A stretch of 9,229 nucleotides of DNA. It comes from JASFRI01 sp050115015. GTDB lineage: Bacteria > Acidobacteriota > Polarisedimenticolia > CBDVAL01. Under the pieces are notes generated by a model, which searched no databases, was not told the DNA's origin, and saw nothing but the letters and a program-made list of their open reading frames with translations. The stretch lies in contig JASFRI010000162.1 of NCBI GenBank assembly GCA_050115015.1, forward strand, positions 1 through 9,229. Direction: 5' to 3'. Shown piece by piece: positions 1 through 5,883 of this stretch; the first letter of the stretch is position 1, and the number at the start of each line of letters is the position of its first letter. The translations under genes and the position numbers were made by a program.

Positions 1-813
1 GGTGGCCTCGTCGTCGTAGGCGCGCTTCGTGGAGCGCTTCGGAAGCCGGACCTCCGGCCGGGGGATGGCCTCGTAGGAGATCGACGTGAGCAGATGGCAG
101 ATGCAGTTCAGCCGCGCCCGGCGCTTGTCGTCGGACCGGACGATGTGCCAGGGAGCCCAGTCGGTATCGGTGGCCTCCAGCATCGCGTCGCGCGCCGCCG
201 AGTACTCGTACCAGCGGCGGCGGGATTCGAGGTCCATCGGGCTCAGCTTCCACTGCCGCAGGGGATCCTCGACGCGCTTCTGGAAGCGGCGCTCCTGTTC
301 CTTGTTGCTCACGGTGAGCCAGTACTTCAGGAGGATGATCCCCTCCTCGACGACGATCCAGCGCTCGAACCCGGGAACGACGCGGAGGAAGCTGCGGTAC
401 TCGGCATCGGTGCAGAAGCCCATCACCCGCTCGACGCCCGCCCGGTTGTACCAGGAGCGGTCGAAGAGCACGACCTCGCCGGCCGAGGGGAAGTGCGCGA
501 TGTACCGCTGGAGGTAGATCTGGGTCTTCTCCCGTTCGGTGGGTGTCGGCAGGGCGACGGAGCGGAAGACGCGCGGGCTCACGCGTTCGGTGATCCGCTT
601 GATCACGCCCCCCTTGCCCGCCGCGTCCCGCCCCTCGAAGACGACGATGACCCGGGCCCCGGTGGACTTCACCCAGTCCTGGAGGTTCACCAACTCCACC
701 TGCAGCTTCGCGAGGAGCCCCTCGTACTCCTTCCTGCGGAGCTTCCCCTTGCCCCTCGTGCTGCCGTGGTCGCCGCCCTTGCTGCCTGGAGAATGCTGCT
801 TCTTCCGGGGCAC
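1..813 (-). CDS. ppk2: Polyphosphate kinase 2 (PPK2), C-terminus beyond the window
   Basis: Cytoplasmic PPK2-family enzyme, which transfers phosphate between inorganic polyphosphate and nucleoside phosphates. The 271 residues visible hold the family core: Walker A EGRDAAGKGG (residues 60-69), the downstream PT.REKTQIYLQRY stretch, the FDRSWYNRAGVERVMGF Walker B/lid segment (117-133), then K.W..VSNKEQERRFQKR, DPLRQWKLSP and the late APWHIVRSDDKRRARLN signature. All are typical of single-domain PPK2. The frame is still open at base 1, so only a short tail is missing. I chose the GTG at 813-811 because GAGGAGGG lies 8 bases upstream (821-828) and the product then starts PRKKQ, as PPK2 proteins commonly do. 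An in-frame ATG at 876-874 would add 21 Arg/Gly-rich residues; it has a GGAGG about 14 bases away and remains possible. The gene is divergent from the FAD oxidoreductase and lies behind a sigma-54-like promoter. Preference for ADP or AMP as acceptor cannot be judged from sequence alone. Confidence 0.95.
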   Translation of the reverse strand, partial: MPRKKQHSPGSKGGDHGSTRGKGKLRRKEYEGLLAKLQVELVNLQDWVKSTGARVIVVFEGRDAAGKGGVIKRITERVSPRVFRSVALPTPTEREKTQIYLQRYIAHFPSAGEVVLFDRSWYNRAGVERVMGFCTDAEYRSFLRVVPGFERWIVVEEGIILLKYWLTVSNKEQERRFQKRVEDPLRQWKLSPMDLESRRRWYEYSAARDAMLEATDTDWAPWHIVRSDDKRRARLNCICHLLTSISYEAIPRPEVRLPKRSTKRAYDDEAT

Positions 814-914
814 GATGGGACCCTCCTCGCCGGTGGCGCCGCCCGCCCTCCCGCGGCGCATCCTCGTCGGGGCCATGATACCCCCGTTCCCCTCCGGAAG
901 GGTGGGCCTGCTGG

Positions 915-930
915 GGCAGTCTCCGTGCCA
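915..930 (-). promoter_or_regulatory. Candidate sigma-54 (-24/-12) promoter for ppk2
   Basis: Read on the minus strand, the site is TGGCACGGAGACTGCC. The -24 GG (929-928) and -12 GC (917-916) are separated by exactly 10 bases. The -24 box matches the consensus TGGCACG fully, and the -12 box is CTGC instead of TTGC. A start about 12 bases downstream, near 904, would give a leader of roughly 90 bases to the GTG at 813, or 28 to the ATG at 876. No activator gene is in the window. Confidence 0.6.
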
Positions 931-944
931 AATGGGTTATCTGA

Positions 945-962
945 CGCAGGATATCGCCTGCG
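945..962. promoter_or_regulatory. Inverted repeat between divergent promoters, candidate activator or repressor site
   Basis: CGCAGGATATCGCCTGCG has 6-base arms (945-950 and 957-962) that are perfectly complementary around a 6-base spacer. It lies between the two outward-facing sigma-54 sites, with its centre about 25 bases from the leftward -24 GG and 36 from the rightward one. This fits a dimeric regulator site serving both promoters. Enhancer sites for sigma-54 activators are usually further upstream, so a repressor or an unrelated factor is also possible. Confidence 0.35.
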
Positions 963-987
963 CGCCGCTCGGAGGACCGATCTGCGG

Positions 988-1003
988 TGGCACACTCATT
1001 GCA
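988..1003 (+). promoter_or_regulatory. Candidate sigma-54 (-24/-12) promoter for the FAD/CNB oxidoreductase
   Basis: TGGCACACTCATTGCA matches the sigma-54 consensus TGGCAC-N5-TTGCA in both conserved boxes. GG (989-990) and GC (1001-1002) are separated by exactly 10 bases. Predicted transcription start is near 1014, giving a leader of about 74 bases that contains a perfect hairpin and the Shine-Dalgarno sequence. This is the strongest promoter match in the window. Confidence 0.7.
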
Positions 1004-1045
1004 GATCCCGGGTGGGCGGCTCCACCCTCACGGCGGTGGTGCGCA

Positions 1046-1067
1046 GCCTTCTCCGACTGGAGAAGGC
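1046..1067 (+). promoter_or_regulatory. Leader hairpin upstream of the FAD/CNB gene
   Basis: GCCTTCTCC (1046-1054) and GGAGAAGGC (1059-1067) are perfect 9-base complements around the loop GACT. The stem ends 20 bases before the ATG at 1088 and just before the G-rich Shine-Dalgarno stretch (about 1074-1080). The 3' arm carries GGAGAAGG, which is itself Shine-Dalgarno-like but too far from the ATG to serve it. There is no U-tract, so it looks less like an intrinsic terminator than like a leader structure affecting translation or mRNA stability. Confidence 0.45.
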
Positions 1068-1087
1068 GAAGGCGAGGGGGCCGTACC

Positions 1088-2821
1088 ATGGCGCGTTCCG
1101 GCACCCGGCTGCGGCCGGGGTCGCGGGTCGGCGTGATCGGCGGGGGTCCGGCGGGGGCCTTCACCAGCTACTTCCTCCTCCAGATGGCCGGACGCGCCGG
1201 CCTCGATCTGGGGGTCGATGTCCTCGAGCCGCGTAACTTCATGCAGAAGGCCCCGCACGGCTGCAACATGTGCGGCGGCATCATCTCCGAGTCCCTGGTC
1301 CAGAATCTCGCCGCGGAGGGGATCGAGCTCCCGGCCACCATCATCCAGCGGCGGCTCGACTCCTACACGCTGCACATGGACGTCGGCACGGTCCGGATCG
1401 AGACGCCGCTGCACGAGGCGCGCATCGCCGCGGTCGCCCGGGGCGGCGGCCCCCGGACCTCGCTGTTCCCGCACCCCAGCTTCGACGCGTTCCTGCTCGA
1501 GATGGCCGTGCAGGCCGGCGCGAACCACATCCCCGAGCGGGTCCAGGAACTGACGATGGACGACGGCCGGCCCGTCGTCCGGACCGCCGCCGGCTCCACG
1601 CCGTACGACCTCGTGGTCGCCGCCATCGGCGTGAACGCCCCGCTGCTGGACCGGTTCCGTGGACTCGGAAGCTACCGTCCGCCGCGGCGCACGAAGGCCT
1701 ACGTGGCCGAGTTCGAGCTCGGCGAGACGATGATCGAGCGCTACCTGGGGAACTCGATGCACGTGTTCCTGCTGAACTTCCCCGGCCTCGACTTCGCGGC
1801 GCTGATCCCGAAGAGCAGCTTCGTCACCCTCTGCCTCCTCGGCGAGGGGATCGACCGGAAGATGGTCGACGCATTTCTCGCCTCGCCGGTGGTGCAGGAG
1901 TGCATGCCCCCGCACTGGAGGGCACCGAGTGACCATTGCCACTGCTCCCCGAAGCTGAACGTGCGCACGGCGGTCCAGCCCTTCGGCGACCGCATCGTGT
2001 TCATCGGCGACTGCGGCACGACGCGCCTGTTCAAGGACGGGATCGGCGCCGCCTACCGGACCTCGAAGGCCGCCGCCCGGACCATCGTGTTCGACGGCGT
2101 CGGCGAGGCGGAGTTCCGGCGGGGGTTCCAGCCGGCCTGCCGGGGCATCGACCGGGACAACCGGATCGGGAGGGTCGTGTTCGGCATCACGCGCCAGATC
2201 CAGCGGCGGAAGTACGCACGGCGGGGGCTGTGGCGGATGACCTCGCTGGAGCAGAAGCGGGAGCGGAGTCAACGACGGATGAGCCAGGTGCTCTGGGACA
2301 CGTTCACCGGCAGCGCGCCCTACTCCTCCGTGTTCCTGCGTGCGCTCCACCCTGCCGCCATGGGCCGCCTGCTGTGGGAGACCGGCGCCGGCCTGGGCGA
2401 CGGGGAGCGGATACGCCCCAAGGAGACCTTCATCATGGCGAGCGGCGAGACGGGATTGATGGGCCGGCGGTACGCCGCCGACGACGTGATCTTCCAGCAG
2501 GGGGATCGGGGCGAGGCGATGTTCGTGATCCAGTCGGGCAAGGTGGAGCTGGTCCGGCGGGACGGCGACCGCGAGTTCCACCTCGGGACCTTCGGGCGCG
2601 GCGACTTCTTCGGCGAGCCGGCGCTCTTCGACGACGAGATCCGGCGCTTCACCGCGCGGGCGGTCGAGGAGTCCTTCGTCTTCACGCTGGAACGGAGCGG
2701 GCTGCTGCGGCGGGTTCACGAGGACCCTTCCATGACCTTCCGCCTGATGGAGCGGATGTCCCGCCGGATCCGGGACCTGGAGGACTCCCTCATCCGCCAG
2801 GCACGCGTCCTCAGCGACTAG
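1088..2821 (+). CDS. FAD-dependent oxidoreductase (geranylgeranyl-reductase-like) fused to a cyclic-nucleotide-binding-type domain
   Basis: A 577-residue protein with two parts. The N-terminal flavoprotein has the dinucleotide-binding motif VGVIGGGPAGAF (G18, G20, G23) and the second FAD motif IGDCGTTRLFKDGIGAA around residues 306-322 with D308. Between them an FLLNFPGLDFAALIPK stretch resembles the substrate-side strand of the geranylgeranyl-reductase/p-hydroxybenzoate-hydroxylase fold. After a basic helical linker, residues ~446-577 form a CRP/PKA-type nucleotide-binding barrel (VIFQQGDRGEAMFVIQSGKVEL, then FFGEPALFDDEIRR). In that cassette the arginine (R519) is kept but the following Ser and Ala are replaced by R520 and F521. 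Cysteine motifs C59-x2-C62 and C284-x-C286, plus C309, are unusual. The open frame runs upstream to 539, but that part overlaps ppk2; the ATG at 1088 follows a good Shine-Dalgarno (GAGGGGG, 7 bases away) and the promoter and leader above. The substrate is unknown, and no signal peptide or membrane helix is evident. Fold assignment is firm, role is not. Confidence 0.88.
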   Translation: MARSGTRLRPGSRVGVIGGGPAGAFTSYFLLQMAGRAGLDLGVDVLEPRNFMQKAPHGCNMCGGIISESLVQNLAAEGIELPATIIQRRLDSYTLHMDVGTVRIETPLHEARIAAVARGGGPRTSLFPHPSFDAFLLEMAVQAGANHIPERVQELTMDDGRPVVRTAAGSTPYDLVVAAIGVNAPLLDRFRGLGSYRPPRRTKAYVAEFELGETMIERYLGNSMHVFLLNFPGLDFAALIPKSSFVTLCLLGEGIDRKMVDAFLASPVVQECMPPHWRAPSDHCHCSPKLNVRTAVQPFGDRIVFIGDCGTTRLFKDGIGAAYRTSKAAARTIVFDGVGEAEFRRGFQPACRGIDRDNRIGRVVFGITRQIQRRKYARRGLWRMTSLEQKRERSQRRMSQVLWDTFTGSAPYSSVFLRALHPAAMGRLLWETGAGLGDGERIRPKETFIMASGETGLMGRRYAADDVIFQQGDRGEAMFVIQSGKVELVRRDGDREFHLGTFGRGDFFGEPALFDDEIRRFTARAVEESFVFTLERSGLLRRVHEDPSMTFRLMERMSRRIRDLEDSLIRQARVLSD

Positions 2822-2846
2822 AACCTGCTGCCGCCCGCCGTGTTTC

Positions 2847-2876
2847 TTGACGTCCCCGCGGGCGATCCGGGATCAT
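2847..2876 (+). promoter_or_regulatory. Possible sigma-70-type promoter for the Na/Pi cotransporter
   Basis: TTGACG (2847-2852) is followed after 18 bases by GATCAT (2871-2876), which matches TATAAT at 4 of 6 positions. The predicted start near 2883 would leave a ~30-base leader to the ATG at 2914. The -10 box is weak, and read-through from the oxidoreductase gene 92 bases upstream is equally plausible because no terminator hairpin with a U-tract separates them. Confidence 0.3.
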
Positions 2877-2913
2877 CCACCGCAGCGTCATGATCGCCGC
2901 GGGGAGCGTCGGA

Positions 2914-4563
2914 ATGGCCGCAGGATGGTTCGACCTCGCCACCGGCCTCCTCGGAGGCCTGGCTCTCTTCCTCTTCGGTCTCGATCAGCTCGCCCGGGGC
3001 CTGCAGGGGGCGGTCGGCGAGGGCGTGCGGATGCTCCTCTCCCGGCTGACGGCGAACCGGCTCCTGGGCGCCCTGACCGGCGCCCTGGTCACGGCCCTCC
3101 TGAACTCATCCTCGGTCACGACGGTGCTCCTGGTCGGCTTCGTCACCGCGGGCGTGATGACCTTCGCCCAGTCGCTCAGCGTGATCCTGGGGGCGAACGT
3201 CGGCAGCACCGTCACCGCGCAGATCCTCGCCTTCGACATCCACCGCTGGGCGCTGATCCTGATCGCCGGGGGCTTCGCGACACGGTTCTCCCTGCGGGGG
3301 GAGAAGAGCCGCTACCTGGGCACCACCGTGCTGGGGCTCGGCCTGGTCTTCTTCGGGATGGGGACCATGGGGGACGCCGTCGAGCCCCTACGATCCTACC
3401 CTCCGTTCCTGGAGACGATGGCGCACATGGAGGTGCCGATCCTCGGGATCCTCGTGGGAGCCGCCTTCACCGCGATCGTGCAGTCCTCGGCGGCGACGAT
3501 GGGGATCGCCATCGCCATGGCGGCGGGCGGGCTGGTGACGCTGCCCGCCGGGATCGCGCTGGCCCTGGGTGCCAACATCGGAACCTGCGCGACGGCGCTG
3601 CTGGCATCCATCGGCAAGCCGCGGGAGGCGCAGCGGGCCGCGGTGGCCCACATCGTCTTCAACGTCGTCGGCGTCCTGATCTGGGTCGGCCTGATCGACC
3701 TTCTCGCCGCCCTCGCGATCGGGATCTCCCCCGCCCACCCGGAGTTGCACGGGGCCGCGCGACGCGCCGCCGAGGTCCCCCGGCAACTCGCGAACGCCCA
3801 CACGATCTTCAACGTGGTCAACACCGTGCTGTTCCTCGGCCTCACGGGGCCCTTCGCCCGCCTGGTGGAGCGGCTGGTCCCGGACCGCCCCGCCCCGGGC
3901 GGGATCCGCCCGGTCTACCTGGACGCGGCACTGCTGGGGACCCCCGGGATCGCCCTGGAGGCGGTGCGGCGCGAGGTGGGCCACCTGGGCGAGGTGGTGG
4001 AGGGAATGGTGCGGCAGAGCGCGCCCGGCCCGCGCGGCACCGGGCCACTGGCTCCCGCGGAGATCGCCCGCCTGGAGGCGGGGGCGGACGATCTCCACGA
4101 GAGCATCCTGACCTACCTCGGTCAGCTCCGCCGGCAGCCCCTGACCGCCGTCCAGGGGGACCGGTTCATCCGCCTGATGCAGGCCGCCACGCACCTCGAG
4201 GGGATCGGCGACCTGGCCGGCACCGAGCTCCCCGGACTGGAGAAGAAGTTCCACGATCGCGCGGTGCATCCCACGCCGGAGACCGGGGCCCTGCTGCTGG
4301 AGCTCGACCTGGCCGTCCGGGACGCGCTCCACGACGCGGTGCATGCCATCGCCGGGGACGTTCCCTCCGCGGCGCGGGCCGTCCTGGCGCGCAAGCCCGC
4401 GATCCAGGGGCTCCTGGACCGCATCGCGGCCCGGGAGGCGGAGCGGCTGGGCGTGGACGAGCCGCGGCGCCCGGAGGTGTTCCGCCTGGAGATGGAGGTC
4501 GTGGAGCGGCTCAAGAGGATCTACTCCCTGACCCGCCGGATCGCCCGGACGGTCGCCGGATGA
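2914..4563 (+). CDS. Na+/phosphate cotransporter with C-terminal PhoU-like domain
   Basis: An inner-membrane sodium-coupled phosphate importer of the Na/Pi-cotransporter II (NptA/YjbB-like) family, 549 residues. The family's inverted internal repeat is clear: TALLNSSSVTT (60-70) with GANVGST (93-99) in the first half, and TAIVQSSAATM (186-196) with GANIGTC (219-225) in the second. Hydrophobic segments fill residues ~8-315. The rest (about 340-549) is an alpha-helical, charged PhoU-like region rich in Leu, Glu and Arg. The first repeat has NSSS where QSSS is typical. I chose the ATG at 2914 because GGGGAG (2901-2906) sits 7 bases upstream; the in-frame ATG at 2890 has no Shine-Dalgarno and adds 8 residues. 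The gene follows the FAD/CNB gene by 92 bases on the same strand, so co-transcription is possible. Phosphate import fits the nearby PPK2. Confidence 0.93.
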   Translation: MAAGWFDLATGLLGGLALFLFGLDQLARGLQGAVGEGVRMLLSRLTANRLLGALTGALVTALLNSSSVTTVLLVGFVTAGVMTFAQSLSVILGANVGSTVTAQILAFDIHRWALILIAGGFATRFSLRGEKSRYLGTTVLGLGLVFFGMGTMGDAVEPLRSYPPFLETMAHMEVPILGILVGAAFTAIVQSSAATMGIAIAMAAGGLVTLPAGIALALGANIGTCATALLASIGKPREAQRAAVAHIVFNVVGVLIWVGLIDLLAALAIGISPAHPELHGAARRAAEVPRQLANAHTIFNVVNTVLFLGLTGPFARLVERLVPDRPAPGGIRPVYLDAALLGTPGIALEAVRREVGHLGEVVEGMVRQSAPGPRGTGPLAPAEIARLEAGADDLHESILTYLGQLRRQPLTAVQGDRFIRLMQAATHLEGIGDLAGTELPGLEKKFHDRAVHPTPETGALLLELDLAVRDALHDAVHAIAGDVPSAARAVLARKPAIQGLLDRIAAREAERLGVDEPRRPEVFRLEMEVVERLKRIYSLTRRIARTVAG

Positions 4564-4574
4564 CGGCCATCCGG
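4556..4574. terminator. Hairpin at the convergent gene ends, possible terminator
   Basis: CCGGATG (4556-4562) and CATCCGG (4568-4574) form a perfect 7-base stem with a 5-base loop, spanning the stop codon of the Na/Pi gene. It lies 20 bases before the end of the convergent fibronectin-type gene. There is no U-tract on either side, so intrinsic termination is uncertain. Confidence 0.35.
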
Positions 4575-4593
4575 GCGGTCGCGGCTCCGGCTA

Positions 4594-5265
4594 TCAGTTC
4601 ACCTGCAGGCCGGTGGGGGGCGCCGGCTGCAGCCGGACCTCGTAGGTCAGGCTGCTGCTGTTCGGCGGGCTTGCGGTGTCCCATGCCGTCACGTCGATGG
4701 TCAGGCGGCCGTCGACCGGCGGGGTCGCCGGCAGCGCCACGGTCAGCGTCAGGCTCCCGCCGCTGCCGCTGACGCTCGGGGTGACGGCGACGCCGTTGAT
4801 CAGCACCTGGATGCTGGCGGGGTCGATGGTGTCATCCGCGTCATCGAGCTGGACGGTGAGGGGCTCGGCACGCGACGCGCACTGGTCGCCTCCCGTCGGG
4901 GTCAGCGGGATGATCGTCGGACCGGTATTCGTCGGCGTGGCGCAAACCTGTGCGGAGCGCTCGGACTCGCAGGATCCCCGCAGCGAGGTGATCTCGGCGC
5001 AGTAGGAGGTGCCGGGAGTGAGTCCGGTCACCTGTACCGAGGTCTCGTTGGACGGCACCTCCATCAGCAGCGGGAGCGCACCCGTGCCCTGCTCGGCGAA
5101 GTACACCCGGAACGCGGTGATGTCGGGGTCCAGGCTAGGGTCCCAGGTGATCGTCACCGCGGTGGTCTGCTGGCCCCATGCAGGCACCGCCGATGCGGCG
5201 AGGACGAGAATGGCGAGAAGCGGTACGATCCTGTGGAGGGGAACCGTGGGCAGGACGATTCTCAT
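4594..5265 (-). CDS. Exported fibronectin type III domain protein
   Basis: A 223-residue secreted or periplasmic protein. Residues 1-31 form a signal peptide: basic start, LLAILVLAASAV core, likely cleavage after AWG. Residues ~34-112 are a fibronectin type III fold, with ITWDPSLDPDITAFRVYF, then VTGLTPGTSYCAEITSL as the typical Tyr-containing strand. Residues ~115-212 look like a second Ig-like beta domain. Four cysteines in the mature part (C89, C99, C108, C129) could form disulfides. The ATG at 5265 has GGAGG 4 bases upstream and directly precedes the signal peptide; the frame is open further upstream, but that stretch contains the promoter. No catalytic domain is visible, so the likely role is binding or adhesion at the envelope. 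It sits behind a sigma-54-like site and is convergent with the Na/Pi gene. Confidence 0.85.
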   Translation of the reverse strand: MRIVLPTVPLHRIVPLLAILVLAASAVPAWGQQTTAVTITWDPSLDPDITAFRVYFAEQGTGALPLLMEVPSNETSVQVTGLTPGTSYCAEITSLRGSCESERSAQVCATPTNTGPTIIPLTPTGGDQCASRAEPLTVQLDDADDTIDPASIQVLINGVAVTPSVSGSGGSLTLTVALPATPPVDGRLTIDVTAWDTASPPNSSSLTYEVRLQPAPPTGLQVN

Positions 5266-5319
5266 GCAGCCTCCAGGGGTTGGACACCCCATTTCCCTTG
5301 TCCCCCCGCTCATGTACCT

Positions 5320-5335
5320 TGCGAAGGTGGTGCCA
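5320..5335 (-). promoter_or_regulatory. Candidate sigma-54 (-24/-12) promoter for the fibronectin-type gene
   Basis: On the minus strand the site reads TGGCACCACCTTCGCA. GG (5334-5333) and GC (5322-5321) are exactly 10 bases apart. The -24 box TGGCAC is perfect and the -12 box is TCGC instead of TTGC. The predicted start near 5309 leaves a leader of ~44 bases before the ATG at 5265. Confidence 0.5.
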
Positions 5336-5345
5336 CCCGGTGGCA
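5331..5345. repeat. 15-base palindrome overlapping the -24 element
   Basis: TGCCACCCGGTGGCA has 7-base perfectly complementary arms around one central base. It covers the upstream half of the sigma-54-like site, so a protein bound here would block or compete with RNA polymerase. It could also form a hairpin in any read-through transcript. Confidence 0.4.
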
Positions 5346-5426
5346 GCGGTCTTCGGGTGAACGCTCCCAGCGACTTGCGAACCGCTGTCCCGGAACGGAT
5401 CCCCGCAGGCGTCAAGAGGCTCGCAG

Positions 5427-5440
5427 GATCGACGTCGATC
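5427..5440. promoter_or_regulatory. 14-base perfect palindrome, possible upstream activator site
   Basis: GATCGACGTCGATC is its own reverse complement. Its centre is about 124 bases upstream of the predicted start of the fibronectin-type gene, inside the distance range usual for sigma-54 enhancer sites. No second copy was noticed, so this is only a candidate. Confidence 0.25.
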
Positions 5441-5607
5441 GGTTGACGACCTCCAGGAAGCGACCCGTCGGTTCCGGGGCGATGCGTCCCGATCACGCGC
5501 AACCGGTGCATCTGTGGATCGGGAACCGCCGCGTCGTCCCGCGACATGACGCGCGCCGCCATGCGATAGGATTCGAGACACGCGTGGGCGCGCGGCGGGA
5601 GGTGCGG

Positions 5608-5883
5608 ATGGGGAGAAAGCTGCCCGGCTTGCGGCTGCGGGTCTTCGGCTGGCCGGAAACCTGGCGGGTGATCCCGGAGCCCTGCGACGACGGGTACCGG
5701 TTCCACGTCCGGCTCGAGCGGGGCAGTCCGGGACGCGCGACGCCCCCCTTCCTCGAGCGCACCGAGTGGCGCGCGCCCGAGCTACGGGGCGGCCTCGCGG
5801 CCGTCAAGGAGGAGATCCGGGAGCGCGCTGCGCTCGCCCGCAAGCGGGCGTTCCTCGTCGACGAGACGGAGGAAGATATCTAG
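5608..5883 (+). CDS. Small uncharacterised protein, 91 residues
   Basis: I do not recognise this family. The ATG at 5608 follows GGGAGG with a 6-base gap, which supports a real gene. The product opens with a basic stretch (MGRKLPGLRLRVFGW) and a short beta-like half with aromatic residues (GYRFHVRLERG). A predicted charged helix follows (GLAAVKEEIRERAALARKR), ending in an acidic tail DETEEDI. There is no signal peptide, membrane segment or cysteine pair. Its stop codon overlaps that of the convergent exonuclease in a shared CTAG. Confidence 0.6.
   Translation: MGRKLPGLRLRVFGWPETWRVIPEPCDDGYRFHVRLERGSPGRATPPFLERTEWRAPELRGGLAAVKEEIRERAALARKRAFLVDETEEDI

Larger units (their letters stand above)
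5266..5607. other. 342-base intergenic region between divergent genes
   Basis: No convincing gene here. Frames open across it lack start signals and recognisable products. It carries the sigma-54-like site and two perfect palindromes listed separately. I looked for a GEMM/c-di-GMP-type riboswitch, often found before such exported proteins, and did not find its conserved core. Confidence 0.6.

Noticed and set aside
539..1087. N-terminal extension of the FAD oxidoreductase frame
   Set aside because: It overlaps ppk2 and the divergent promoter region, lacks conserved sequence, and the ATG at 1088 has the ribosome binding site and begins just before the FAD motif.
1028..2719. 563-codon open frame on the minus strand opposite the oxidoreductase
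   Set aside because: Low-complexity Arg/Gly/Pro/Val/His-rich translation with no domain; the plus strand has clear flavoprotein and CNB motifs. Typical antisense shadow in GC-rich DNA.
2864..2874. GATCCGGGATC inverted repeat between the oxidoreductase and Na/Pi genes
   Set aside because: Only 5-base arms and no U-tract; too short to call a terminator or operator.
2847..4772. 641-codon open frame on the plus strand overlapping the Na/Pi gene
   Set aside because: Translation is almost wholly Arg/Gly/Pro/Asp; the other frame gives a well-conserved membrane transporter.
5266..5420. Possible GEMM/c-di-GMP riboswitch upstream of the fibronectin-type gene
   Set aside because: The minus-strand leader lacks the conserved GEMM core and receptor sequence; only a short palindrome is present, overlapping a promoter site.
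5510..5530. GG-N10-GC spacing upstream of the 91-residue gene
   Set aside because: The -24 box is TGGATC rather than TGGCAC and the -12 box is poor; such spacing alone is expected by chance in GC-rich DNA.
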